Shown here one piece after another: positions 50,241-60,217 of a stretch of DNA of 64,000 nt. Under the pieces are notes generated by a model, which was not told the origin of the DNA, made no database searches, and saw only the letters and a program-made list of their open reading frames with translations. Source of the DNA: Heliopora coerulea (taxonomy: Eukaryota; Cnidaria; Anthozoa; Scleralcyonacea; Helioporidae); contig JASJOG010000121.1 in the NCBI GenBank assembly GCA_030142905.1, positions 549,001 through 613,000 of the forward strand. The letters are read 5' to 3'. Position 1 is the first letter of the stretch; every line of letters begins with the position of its first letter. Position numbers and translations under genes: made by a program.

Positions 50241-51598
50241 TTAAAAATAATTAACTTATGTAATGGAAAGCCCCTGCCATAGCTTTAACAACACTCCCAA
50301 ATTCTGTAAAATTGGTGAGGTTTTGCTATTGGAAGGCGTGGATGTCCAGTCTAGATAGCTTCAACAAAACAGCAACGTTCTTGAGATTCTCGCACGTAAT
50401 AGGGCAGTGGCTAGACCTTGCTTGGAGCTGGTCTAGAATGGATCAGTTAGGTGTCTCCTTCCCTCCACTAGCCTGGGTGGACACCTTAGGCAAGTGTTAG
50501 CACACCCTTAGCCTCCCTTGACCAGGGATACGGTTCCACTGTTAACCTCAAAAATAGGTTTCCATTCAAAATTTAAGACATTACTAAAAAAAAATTTTCC
50601 ATGAAACAGTCGCTAGTTAATTGTGGTAAAACTGTTGATAAATTATTTTACCATGCTGGAGACCTGTTTAACAAATTACATATCATAGTACAGTCCAGGA
50701 ATCGGACCATACTGTTTAATTTAGTTCTTTCTCCGTCATTTTGCATTAGGTTGTCACATTATTTCATTTTTTCAGTTGTTTGTCAATGTCATAAGGATTA
50801 AATGCAACACCAATCAGTCTTCAACATGTTTTGAAATGATCACAAACTGATTTCTTTAATATCTTCCAATGTTTTCAAACCCCAATCCTTTTCTGAAGAA
50901 AAAAAATATTACTGCTACTTATGAGATTTTAGAACTTGTTAAGAAAGAAAAAAACAATATTGATTTCATTTACAAATGTCCTTCCAGGATAAGTTTTTTG
51001 CTATTTCTTGCTCTTTCTTGGCTTCCTTCATGACCGCATGCAAGGTTTTGATTTCTTATTCTCTTTTATCTATTTATCTCAATTTCAATCTTTCCTTTTC
51101 ATCTTTGTTGCAAGTTTATTGCATGAAAGACTCAAAGTGACACTGTTAGGTTCGACTTGACTTAACTTCAAATTCTAATTGGAATTTGAAATTCATTTCC
51201 TTTTCCAACTGTCATTTGTTTTCCTTTATGCACTCGTGTCAGTATGAAACATTTGTGAATTTGTAAGGGTGCAAAACCTTTTTTTCTTGTTTTCCACTCT
51301 TGTAATAAAGCAAAGCAAAATTTACCTCAAATGCCATCAATATCTATTTTAATGATATAAAGGAGTTTGATGGTTTACAGGAGTTCTATACTTCTGCAGG
51401 AGCATAACTGATTCCTATTTTGACAATTGCATCATAATTTTCTGCTTCTTTTTTTCCATCAAAGAAATACATTATGTTCGATCGCTTTGCTTGAGAAATT
51501 TCATTTTCATTCACATTCGTTGATCATTTAAGTCGAATTTGTTTAAGTTCCTTAAGCACTTTTCTTTATCCTGTCATGAATCGTTCAGGTTTTTTTTA
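50241..51598. other. No recognisable gene
   Basis: The stretch 50270-50760 is less AT-rich and unlike element 1, perhaps part of another decayed insertion. The rest resembles the gene-poor 30432-31205 region of element 1, including a GACTTGACTTAACT match near 51160. Confidence 0.35.
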
Positions 51599-51814
51599 CT
51601 AGCAATCCTTTTTCATTTCTTTAAGCACTTCTTTGCAAGGAAGAAGTAACTTTATCAACTTTTGACCTTTTGCATTTTGTTTATGTTTTGTGCATACTCT
51701 TTTTTCCAAATTTACTGCATAATTTTCAGATTCAGAGTTCTTGCACATTTTCAAGTTCAAGACAATATGTGCACTGGTTTGTTTCAAAACAATTTGAAAT
51801 GCAATATTGGACAA
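51599..51814 (-). other. Short Lys/Asn-rich minus-strand ORF
   Basis: The frame contains NLEKRVCTKHKQNAKGQKL and KEVLKEMKKDC. It occupies the place of the charged ORFs at 31206-31658 in element 1 and has a similar composition. It may be the remnant of one gene. The stretch 51815-52296 shows nothing. Confidence 0.3.
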
Positions 51815-52296
51815 AAATATTCTGCATGTCTTATGCCACAGTTTACATTACCTTTCTCCTCATCCTGAATGTTTGATTTTCATGTCAAGGGTTCATTAAT
51901 GATACTCGTTAACGATGCTTGTTAATAACTGTTCTTTCCATACCCTGTTTCACAAAAATAGTGGGTTTAAATGTCCCACCAAATTTTTCAGTTGTTAATA
52001 AGGAGTAAAGTCAAACATTTGGTGTAGAGAAAAAAAAATATAAAAAACAATCGTAAAATAAAAATAATTAAAACATGTAAAAATAATGTAAAAAGAAGAT
52101 GGCTGAATCTTGTAAGTAGAGTAAGTAATACTTTACGTTATACAGAGTTATTGTCTTGTAAAACACTTCAGCTGACATTCTTGAGATTATAATTGTTTTC
52201 CACCTGTTATCCAAGCAAGTGAAAAAAAAAATGCATTAAAAACAAATGCTTCATATTTGATTTATTATTGTAGTTTTTTTATTTAAACAAAATAAA

Positions 52297-52446
52297 ATGG
52301 CTTGCAAAAGATGTTACAGAAGAAAAAGAAGAATGACATTTGCAATTCCTTCAAAAAAAATTGCAAGGAATCAGAAAGGGCGAGGAATTTACGATAGCAT
52401 ATTTTGGTATATCAAAATAAAATTATTAAACCTGCTATCAAATTGA
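52297..52446 (+). CDS. Arg/Lys-rich 49-aa protein
   Basis: It begins MACKRCYRRKRRMTFAIPSK, then KIARNQKGRGIY. The C-terminus may be frameshifted, because an alternative frame reads IIKPAIKLMKEK, similar to other basic capsid peptides. Element 1's copy (32707) is broken by the insertion of element 2. Small size and charge suggest a protamine-like or core protein. Confidence 0.5.
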   Translation: MACKRCYRRKRRMTFAIPSKKIARNQKGRGIYDSIFWYIKIKLLNLLSN

Positions 52447-52502
52447 TGAAAGAAAAACATTCAGCATTTTAATTTCTTCTTGCTATAGTTATTGTATAAT
52501 AA

Positions 52503-52640
52503 ATGTGGAGAAGACGAAGAAGGATGTATGCCCCATTCAGAAAGATTATAAGAAAATGAAATCAATTGGGAAAAGGACTTGGAGCTCTAGCTACTAAATT
52601 GCTGCCTTTGGCTATTCAATTTTTCAATAAAATTTATTAA
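52503..52640 (+). pseudogene. Second Arg-rich core-like peptide, one in-frame TGA
   Basis: MWRRRRRMYAPFRKIIRK is followed by TGA (52557-52559) and then NQLGKGLGALATKLLPLAIQ in the same frame to TAA at 52640. Arg-rich start plus hydrophobic tail recall adenovirus pX or pVI-like core peptides. The element 1 copy has Leu at the TGA position but a frameshift instead. Confidence 0.55.
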
Positions 52641-52700
52641 ATGTTTTTTTAAATGAATGACATTCAATTATATAAGAAAATTTGCACTCCTTCATCAAGA

Positions 52701-52773
52701 GCCATGTTAGCTCAGTCGGCAGAGCATCAGACTTTTAATTTGAGGGTCAAGGGTTTTGAGTCCCTTACATGGC
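52701..52773 (+). tRNA. tRNA-Lys(UUU)-like gene carried by element 2
   Basis: The acceptor arms GCCATGT and ACATGGC pair perfectly. The D arm is GCTC/GAGC. The anticodon stem TCAGA/TTTGA has one G-T pair, and the loop CTTTTAA gives anticodon TTT (52734-52736). The T stem AAGGG/CCCTT has an 8-base loop (TTTTGAGT) instead of TTCRANY, so the T loop and box B are damaged. It lies between the Arg-rich peptide gene and the right TIR. Confidence 0.75.
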
Positions 52774-52897
52774 TTTATGTTTTCAATGCAAAATCCCAAA
52801 ATTAAAAAGAAATAACCGACAATCGCTTAATCTTGACTCGATGACGAACCTCAAAGACACTTAATGACAACAAGCGAGCGTAATCCCCTTGCAAATT

Positions 52898-54086
52898 TAA
52901 TTAAGACGTCTCCTTTGACAGCTGTTTGAAAAGTCCTGCATTTAATTAACCATGCAGAGAAAAACAACACGTTATGCATTTAATTACAGCACCTCCTTTG
53001 ACAGCTTGTCAAGAATCCCAGTTGCTGCAATGCATAATCACATGCAAATAAAAAAATTACCATGACAACACAACATGAACGCTTTCCTTTCTTCTTTATT
53101 CGCTTCAGCAAGACTTTGGTGAAAATTCGAACAGATAACGCTTCAGAAACGGTAAGGTATAGAAAATAAAACGAAATTCTTTCACCTAGTACCGAATAAC
53201 GCATCCAAAGCATTCATCTTCAATCTTTTGAAAGACATCCAGCTAGGTCTCTCCATGACTTCCTTCTCAAGACTAAACAATTATCCCCAATGCAAAGTGG
53301 GAAGTTGACCAAGTTTTCTCTCTTTCTTGACTTCAAATAAATAATCTACCCATTTCTTTTGACAATTAGTCATTCTCTTGTAAAAATTCAACTGTGATAT
53401 GACCGTTTTTCTTCTCAAATCCTGTTTCTCCTTGAACCAACCAAATAATGTTTATGTAGTTGTGAAACTGTGAACATCAAATAATCACCGTTCTTTTCAA
53501 AAGTCTTTCTTTTGCCAATGCATACGAAATTCTCATCATGCTTGTAAATGGCGTACAAAAAAAAGTTCTCTTTATCTTTATCTTCGCTTAGCTTTTCCAA
53601 CAGTTCCGATACATAATCATCTTCGAACTGGTTCGTTATTACAAATCGTGCAAAGTTCTCACAGCAGAAAGCATTGTATTGGTTTAAGTCTGCTCGATTA
53701 TTTGACATTTTTCTCTTTTTTTTTTTTTCTGCAGATTAATCGAAGACCAAACCATCAGCTTGCAAATGACTAACTCACTTGACAACAACTAACTGAACTA
53801 CCTCAAAAAAAAAAAAAAAACAAAGTTAAAATTGACACGGCTGATGGATGGGCATTACACTCACACACACATCCCAACCCACCCTCTCTCTCACACATTT
53901 TCAACTCCTTTTGCAACGCTCACTTGTCAAAAAAAACTTTGAGATGAGTTAATTGTTTTGAAAATATCACTCCCCCCAGTGTATAAATTACAATCTGTCA
54001 TTTTGATTGGCTCACATGCATCACATGTCACGAATCCTCAAATCTGATTGGCAAGTAAAATGAATATTTCCTTTTCCAACTATACT
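52898..54086 (-). repeat. Right TIR of element 2
   Basis: It is the inverted copy of 32811-33975, carrying the TIR gene (53182-53708) and two CTCCTTTGACAGCT units. The stretch 52774-52897 between the tRNA and the TIR shows no gene. Confidence 0.85.
53182..53708 (-). pseudogene. TIR-encoded protein, right copy of element 2 (same frameshift)
   Basis: The start MSNNRADLNQYNAFCCENFA is at 53708. The frame ends HKHYLVGSRRNRI at 53415, exactly as in the left copy, and the C-terminal half continues in another frame to about 53182. Some substitutions differ between the two copies (K/N, Y/C) while the break is shared. Confidence 0.6.
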
Positions 54087-54193
54087 ACTCATATTTTGAT
54101 ATGTTAAAATAGAATGTTTGAATTTGTTATTAAATTTATGAAAGGAACAACTCAGTGTGTTATTTTTTCTTGGTGTAGTTTATTGTAAACAAA

Positions 54194-54323
54194 ATGCGGA
54201 GAAGACAAAGAAGGACGTTTGTTCCATTCAGAAGGATTAGAAGAAAATTAGATCAATTGGGAAAAAGGATTAGCAACTCTTGCCATGATGATTTTGCCTT
54301 TGGCTCTTCAACTTTTTAAATGA
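54194..54323 (+). pseudogene. Arg-rich core-like peptide of element 1, frameshifted
   Basis: MRRRQRRTFVPFRRIRRKLD then QLGK. One extra base in the A-run near 54265 shifts the hydrophobic tail (LATLAMMILPLALQLFK in the restored reading direction), ending with TGA at 54321. It is the homologue of 52503-52640. Confidence 0.55.
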
Positions 54324-54409
54324 TGAATGTACTTAGATGAATAAATGTTGTTTATTTTTTAAATGAATGACATTAATATACATTAAGAAATTACAATCCT
54401 TTGTTACAG

Positions 54410-54483
54410 GCACTCGGTTAGCTCAGTCGGTGGAGCATCAAACTTTTAATCTGAGGGTCAGGGGTTCAAGTCCCCTATCAAGC
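54410..54483 (+). tRNA. tRNA-Lys(UUU) pseudogene of element 1
   Basis: The D arm GCTC/GAGC, the loop CTTTTAA with anticodon TTT (54445-54447) and a perfect T arm AGGGG-TTCAAGT-CCCCT are present. The 5' acceptor strand is damaged (about two extra bases) and one anticodon-stem pair is A-C. The T loop, the part broken in element 2, is canonical here. The position matches that in element 2, so the gene was present in their ancestor. Confidence 0.7.
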
Positions 54484-54644
54484 TTCCTCCCGTTTTATTA
54501 CCTCCTTCACAAATTTTCTTTTTCTTGTTCCGTTTCTCCGAATGAATAATCCAATTTATCAGTTGTTGCAAGTTTGCGCATTTACCTCGCTCTTCGTTGT
54601 TGAGAAAATGCAACTTTAAAAAATGATTCACAGCGAGATTTCAC

Positions 54645-55932
54645 TCAATTTAATTAAGCACCTCCTTTGACAGCTGGTCAAACCACTTGCATTTCATTAA
54701 CATGACCTATCTAAAAAAAAAACACACTATTTCATTTATCCCCGCCTCCTTTGACAGCACGTCAAACCGCTTCCCTTTCATTAACACGACCTACATCAAA
54801 AAACCGCACTGTATTTAATTAATCCCTGCCTCCTTTGACAGCTCGTCAAACTACTTGCATTTCATTAACATGACCTACATCAAAAAAATGCTGTATTTAA
54901 TTAATCCCCGCCTCCTTTGACAGCTCGTCAAAAAAACACAATCACTGCAATGCAAATGTAAAATCACTACAACAACACAACAATGGTTTCCTTTCTTCTT
55001 CATTCATTTTGGCAAGACGAATTTGGTGAAAATTCAAAAGGACAACGCTTCAGAAATGGTAAGTAAAAGAAAATAAAACAAAATATTGCAATATGTGTTC
55101 ATGCAGTACTGAATAACCCGAACATCTCGTTCTTTTCAATCTTTTGAACGATGTCCAGCTAGGTCTTGAGATGACTTCCTTTTCAAGATTGAACAACAAT
55201 CCCCACCACGGTGCACACTCAGGACATTCATACAACCCCTCTATCCATTGATGTTGAAAACTGGTCATTCTCTTATAAAAATTCAAGTCAGATATGCAAG
55301 TTTTTCGTTTAATGGCCGACCTCTGCTTGCACCAAAGGAGATAATGTTTATGAGGTAGTGAAACCCTCAACGTCAAATAAACTTTGTTCCGTTCAAATGT
55401 CTTTCTTTCCCGAATACAAGTGTAATTCTCCTTGTGCTCGTAAACTGCATACAAGAAAAAGCAATCCCCTTGATCTTTGCTGAGGTTTGTCAACACTTTC
55501 AAGACGAAATCTTTTTTGAAATGATTCGCGATGACAAACCTGGCGATGTTCTTCTTGTTGAAACCCTCATATTTCTTTGAAAAGTCTTCTCCACTTGACA
55601 TTGTGTTTTTTTTTTCTCCATAGACTAATTGAATACTCCAACCATCAGCTTACCAACTAAAACTTAAAACCTTAAAAAAAAAATTTAATTGACATGGCTG
55701 ATGGATGGACATGACAACCACACACGCATCCCTACTCACCCTCTCTCTCTACATGTTTTCTCCGCCCACTTGTCAAAAAAAGCTGAGTACAGTTAATTAA
55801 TTTATGGAGATCACTCCCCCTCTGTATAAATTAAAATCCATCACTTCGATTGGCTAACATCAATCACATGTCCTAAATCTGCTAATACAATTGGCAAGTA
55901 AAATGCATAACCCTCAAATTTTTCTTACCACT
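54645..55932 (-). repeat. Right TIR of element 1
   Basis: Four tandem units of 84, 84 and 82 bp spacing (54661, 54745, 54829, 54911) carry CCTCCTTTGACAGC. Outward come the TIR gene (55050-55601) and a terminal part ending near 55932 (inward AGTGGTAAGAAAAATTTG). It matches the inner left TIR at 978-1345 and, more distantly, the element 2 TIRs. Confidence 0.8.
55050..55601 (-). CDS. TIR-encoded 183-aa protein of element 1, longest open copy
   Basis: MSSGEDFSKKYEGFNKKNIA, ARFVIANHFKKDFVLKVL, GDCFFLYAVYEHKENYTC, then without a break RKTCISDLNFYKRMTSFQ, WGLLFNLEKEVISRPSW and SFKRL. The last 20 residues probably result from a late frameshift (element 2 has EENEMYALFGTR). Conserved Trp, Tyr, Phe and Cys residues suggest a folded globular domain. 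No family is recognised. Being in the TIR it would normally be present twice. Confidence 0.6.
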   Translation of the reverse strand: MSSGEDFSKKYEGFNKKNIARFVIANHFKKDFVLKVLTNLSKDQGDCFFLYAVYEHKENYTCIRERKTFERNKVYLTLRVSLPHKHYLLWCKQRSAIKRKTCISDLNFYKRMTSFQHQWIEGLYECPECAPWWGLLFNLEKEVISRPSWTSFKRLKRTRCSGYSVLHEHILQYFVLFSFTYHF

Positions 55933-55949
55933 GCGGATCTGGCTTGGTA

Positions 55950-57170
55950 TAGGGCCCAGGAACATTTTAATCCATCACTGATGACAGGTTACAACATGAG
56001 CACTTGATAAAAAATTAAATTGAAAGAGCAACAAGAGAAAAGTCATATTGATGTATGATTGCATGTATCATAGACGACTTTCGCGTAATTCATTCCTAGG
56101 GAAGATGGAGAGGTGGAGGACACTGCTGTGTAGAGCCACCGGCCAACTCCTGTGTAAGCAGGGAAAATGGCTGTAAAACAACTGTTTTTTGTTTTGTAGA
56201 GAAGACCTGAGGTAGTAGAACAACTATCAAAGGCCAAACACATGGAAGATTTTCATAAGAGAGATGTGTCAGCTGAAGTATGTAGCCCAACAAACGTGCA
56301 TGAATTTTATCAGATGTTTTCCACTACCTTATGTGAGTGGGCCAAAACTGAATTTTTTTGACCCAGAAAAAGAAAGAATGTGGTTACAGCTTCATAACTA
56401 TTCCACCTCACAAAATACCTGGAAACTCCATTCTTTGGACAACCTCCACTCACTAAAGACGACAAAGCTGGAACTTAAAAAAATTCAAAAATGTTAAAAC
56501 AGCTTTGAGGTTTGTGACAGCCAGATAAAAATGTACATGAAAAAAATGTTCTTTTAATCAGTGGAGATAAGCTGCCTAAAACTCCATATATTTGGAAAGG
56601 CCAGGGTATCCATCCAGAACACTAGATCACATAAGCTACATGTATAACTTGCCTTCCCCCATAATAAGTTTCTCCTCTTGGAAAAGAGAAATAGAACCCA
56701 TAGTACCACTAACTGGCTCACTCCACTTATCATTAAATGCTAGAGAGGACTTTTGTGAGTCCATTACCCAATTATTAAACATACTTATGATGATCTATTT
56801 CCTGGATGTCAGCTTGCAAACAAACCCAAACCATGGAGAGCAAGTCCTTACCCTGGAAAATTATTTTATGGTGGCTGGACCATCTCATGTGACCCACCAG
56901 TTGCAAAATACCAGAATATGGCCTTCTTTTGAACGTGTTGTCCTTTCCATTGAACTAAACAACTCTAGTGAATACTTGAATGCCGTTCTACAAATGTCAA
57001 TTATGTTCTGCTGTAACAAAGCACCACAGATATGTATTTCCAATATATCACCTGTATTGATGAATATCCTATCGAAAACAGTCACTCCATAATTTGATCT
57101 CATACTTACCCATCGCACTAAGGATGTCCTGGTCCAATCCTGTTCCAACATTATGTCAGTGAAAATTTGA
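55950..57170 (+). pseudogene. Decayed transposon-related coding sequence outside element 1
   Basis: Several plus-strand fragments are in different frames: RRPEVVEQLSKAKHMEDFHK (about 56200), MFSTTLCEWAKTEFF, LTGSLHLSLNAREDFCESI (56712) and VLSIELNNSSEYLNAVLQMS (56940). The LHLSLNARED and LSI..L.N.SEY.NA pattern recalls the DUF6589-type proteins found in many copies in invertebrate genomes. The assignment is from memory of the motif and is weak. Many stops are present. Confidence 0.35.
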
Positions 57171-57379
57171 TAAGAGCTATTTATTTTGACATATTTTAGT
57201 TTGTTTACTTGGTTATTTTGTTTAAAAAAATAAAAGCATCAAGGAACAGCTTGGATGCAGGGATTTTTTCCCTTTAATGCATTGCAGACATATTCAGTTG
57301 TCAAGCATATACACTAGATTGATTTTAATAACTTTAAAGTACTTTAAGTGTGCACTGTGCAACTGCATTACCTAGGAAA

Positions 57380-57478
57380 ATAGAAGTATCGGATCGGGAC
57401 TTGGTATTAGCAGATACTCAATATTAAATGACTTGGATCAGGATCGGGGGCAAAAAAACTTGATTGGGACATCCCTAC
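57380..57478. mobile_element. Terminal fragment of a hAT-like DNA transposon
   Basis: The sequence AAGTATCGGATCGGGACTTG ... AACTTGATTGGGACATCCCTA resembles the subterminal and terminal part of hAT (Charlie-like) non-autonomous elements. Only one end is seen. The stretch 57171-57379 and 57479-57743 show no gene. Confidence 0.4.
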
Positions 57479-57743
57479 ATCAGACAGCTGTATAGAAATT
57501 TCAAAATAAGCAAAAGTGGATTTTAATTCAAAACTTGAACTGCAGAACTTCAAAACAGTATTCACACATCCAAAAACTTTTTAATTTTCTTAAAGCACAC
57601 CAAGATATCTTAAAGGGAGGACAGCTTGGATATTTAGCAATCTTTTCGAGTCAATGGTAACATTCACAAGCTGAACATTGATAACCTGAAAGCAATGCCT
57701 TTTGGTTACCACCAAATCATGCATTACAATGTGACATGCCTGC

Positions 57744-57940
57744 TGTAATGGGCCGAACTTAGAGCAAAACAGACATGAACACCTTGAGATCTAGTCTAAG
57801 TCTGTCTTATTATCATTCATGCATACCCTTATATTTCTTTTACTAGTCAATATCTGTCAACATAACTATTCACTACGATTACAACAATGTGTGTGCATGT
57901 CATTATCTATCAACCCCATTATGTCAATTACAACATTACA
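57744..57940 (-). repeat. 3' LTR of the Ty3/gypsy element
   Basis: TGTAATGGGCCGAAC ... AACATTACA, preceded by CTGC at 57740-57743. It differs from the 5' LTR by scattered substitutions and small indels, so the insertion is not very recent. Confidence 0.85.
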
Positions 57941-58028
57941 TTCTTCCCCCACTTAAAGTTTTTATCCCCAGAAACACGTATTAACCTATTACAAAATTGT
58001 ACAGATGCAAATTGCTATACTTATATAA

Positions 58029-59564
58029 CTAAGAAGTGTCATAAGAATAATGCACAGGAGGACGTATATTCGGCCAAAGATCATGTTGTCCTATGGAGTG
58101 TTCACCTGTAAGTCGATGGGGAGGGGGTGGTAGGACTGGGTGTCGAGGCAAGCTGTGTACAACCGTGAAATCACCGGACTCATGTCCTGGGGAGACAACT
58201 TGCCTGTTGTCCAATGGTATATAGCCTAACTTAAGGTTGTCGTGGTGAACTACCTTTACTTTTCCATTATTCAACCACACACGATAAGTTACTCCCAGCC
58301 TGTTTACTACCTTGTATGGTCCTATCCACTTCCTACCAAATTTTCCTGTTTTTGGACGCTTTACCCAAACTGTCGGACCTACTACATACAGTTTCCATTT
58401 ATCATTATCATGATTGAGACACCTGACTGACCTCACTTAGTCTAAATTCTTTTTTTGCTATCTGCCTTACATTCTGTAGGGTCATTCTAAGACACTGTGT
58501 GTACTCTGTTTGGGTAGCAGGATTGGTAACTGTTGCCCCGAATTCTAGCTCTAGAGGCATGCGATTAATTTTCCCAAAAACTAATTCATATGGGGAAAAT
58601 CCAGTAGAGTCGTGTTTGCTGGTATCGTACGTGAAAAGAACAAGATCTAACGATAAATCCCAATCATCTGCTCTATTGGACACATAATTGCCAAGCATAT
58701 CTTGTAACGTGTGATTTTGCTGCTCAACTTGGCCATCGTAGCAGGGGTGATTTGCTGTCGTGCACATTTTAGTAATGCCCATGATATTACAAATCTCGAC
58801 CCTTGATCTGAACGGAGTACAAGTGGGGGCCCAAAACATGAAAAGACTTTGGATATCAAGCAGTCAGCAACTGTAGAAACTTTTTGGTCCTTAGTTGGGA
58901 ATGCCTCACACCACTTGGTAAAGTGGTCCATGACGACAAGTATATACTTGTTTCCTCGTGTGGTCTCTGGAACAGGTCCCATATAATCTAACACCCAAAA
59001 AGTGAAGGGCTCACCCACATCAATCGTCTTCATGGGAGCTTTATCTGGAGTGGGTGGCGACTTACAGAGCTGGCAAGATATACAGTGTTGTATGTGAAAT
59101 TGCACTGAGGTATGCAGATTTGGCCAGTAAAATCTCTCGTGAATTTGCTCTTCGGTTTTGGCAACGCCAAGATGACCACATGATGGATTGTCATGCATAC
59201 CATCAAGTATTTGAGGCACTAAAGATTGCAGAATAACAATTACATGATCAGGGTAAGTGTATTGTTTGTGGTGAGAACTTACTAGTAAACCATTGTGTAT
59301 AAACAATGGATCGTAATTATACCAAAAATTTTTGAGGACTGGATCATCTGCCCACTCAGTGCTATCAGGTCTAGGTTTTTTTATTTGGAGTTTCAATTGA
59401 ATAATCTGCGAAATACATTCGTCCTGTCGTTGCGCTTCATGCAAATTTATAGTCGGAAGCACTGCAACAGAGTTGATATTGTCACTTTGAGACACAAATA
59501 TAGTCTCAGCCTGTTGGGTCGTTGGTTGAAATACTGGTGCAGCAGCATTAAGTTGCAAATTCAC
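58029..59564 (-). pseudogene. pol: Ty3/gypsy integrase domain
   Basis: From 59564: zinc-binding HHCC region (DGMHDNPSCGHLGVAKT, QHCISCQLC), catalytic core FWVLDYMGPVPETTRGNKYI (Asp 1), PLVLRSDQGSRF (Asp 2) and, after a frameshift at about 58840, HPCYDGQVEQQNHTLQ with the Glu. TGFSPYELVFGKINR is the usual gypsy signature. The C-terminal barrel GPTVWVKRPKTGKFGRKWIG ... PYKVV ends near 58029, with another frame change near 58430. Confidence 0.85.
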
Positions 59565-60217
59565 TTAGTTTTTGTGTAGTAAGGAAACAAAAACAATAGT
59601 GCAAGCACATAGTTAAACGGTGCGATGGTAAGGTGCTTTGTCTTCACTGTCAAATTGGTCAATACCGTGGATGCTACACAAGTGGTTAGAGTTTCGTTGG
59701 TTTCGTTACGCGTGTTGGTCACTAAGCGAGATAAAGCATCGGCATTACAGTGGGATTTACCCAGTCTATGTTGTACCGAAAATTCAAACTTTTGCAGATC
59801 CATTAACCACCACACTAGCCACCCCTTTGGTTCCATGGTATTTAGCCAATGGAGAGCATTATGGTCGTTGACTATTGTGAATTTGTGGCCTAAAAGGTAA
59901 AGATGAAAGTATTGCATTCCATAATGAATTGCCAAAGCTTCTTTCTCGGTGGTGGCATACTTCCATTCGTGTGGCGTAAGACTGCGAGAACCATATGCAA
60001 TAACTCTTTCTAAGCAACTGTCATCGTGCTGGGAGAGAACAACGCCTAGGCCAACATCCAATGCATCTGTGTAAAGAGTAAATTCATGATCAAATTTCAG
60101 ATAAGCTAATAATGGTGTGGAGCAGAGTTGACACCTAAGTTTGGTAAAAGAATGTTCACACCTGTCAGACCAGTGAAAAGGTGTGGCCTTAGTTGTGAGT
60201 TTTGTCAAAGATGCCAT
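59561..60217 (-). CDS. pol: Ty3/gypsy RNase H domain
   Basis: Open frame with HWSDRCEHSFTKLR, EFTLYTDALDVGLGVVL (first Asp of the active site), KYATTEKEALAIHYGMQYFH (Glu), FTIVNDHNALHWL (Asp) and GKSHCNADALSRL. It lies between RT and integrase in the normal order and degrades the RNA strand during reverse transcription. Confidence 0.85.
   Translation of the reverse strand: MASLTKLTTKATPFHWSDRCEHSFTKLRCQLCSTPLLAYLKFDHEFTLYTDALDVGLGVVLSQHDDSCLERVIAYGSRSLTPHEWKYATTEKEALAIHYGMQYFHLYLLGHKFTIVNDHNALHWLNTMEPKGWLVWWLMDLQKFEFSVQHRLGKSHCNADALSRLVTNTRNETNETLTTCVASTVLTNLTVKTKHLTIAPFNYVLALLFLFPYYTKTK

Larger units (their letters stand above)
32811..54086 (+). mobile_element. Polinton/Maverick element 2, complete with both TIRs
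   Basis: It begins AGTATAGTTGAAAAAGG and ends with the inverse (CCTTTTCCAACTATACT). The TIRs are about 1.17-1.19 kb. Flanks are CATAAT (left) and, three bases after the TIR, CATATT (right), a candidate imperfect 6-bp target duplication. Total is 21.3 kb, or 20.8 kb without the solo LTR it carries. It has integrase and capsid genes but has lost protease, ATPase and most of PolB through a deletion at about 43231-43246. Confidence 0.85.
978..55932 (+). mobile_element. Polinton/Maverick element 1, split by two nested elements
   Basis: Parts at 978-15930, 29187-32810 and 54087-55932 belong to one roughly 21-kb element. The TIR sequence at 978-1345 is the inverted counterpart of 54645-55100. The gene order matches element 2 throughout. 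Element 2 interrupts the small basic-protein gene at 32810/54087, and element 3 occupies 15930-29187. The right terminus is placed near 55932, where the TIR ends ...CCACT (AGTGG inward), by alignment to the element 2 end. The left outer TIR lies beyond the retrotransposon that ends at 977. The integrase catalytic core is deleted, so the copy is non-autonomous, and most genes carry stops or frameshifts. Confidence 0.85.

Noticed and set aside
3469..52640. Possible UGA recoding, since many Polinton ORFs are interrupted by a single TGA (3589, 6478, 8518, 48023, 52557)
   Set aside because: TAA and TAG stops and frameshifts are also present (for example 36290, 41624, 49632), and the partner copy has a sense codon at several of the same positions. 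Ordinary decay explains it.
54367..54549. ORF covering the tRNA region at 54410
   Set aside because: It is a shadow of the tRNA-like sequence and has no conservation as protein in element 2.
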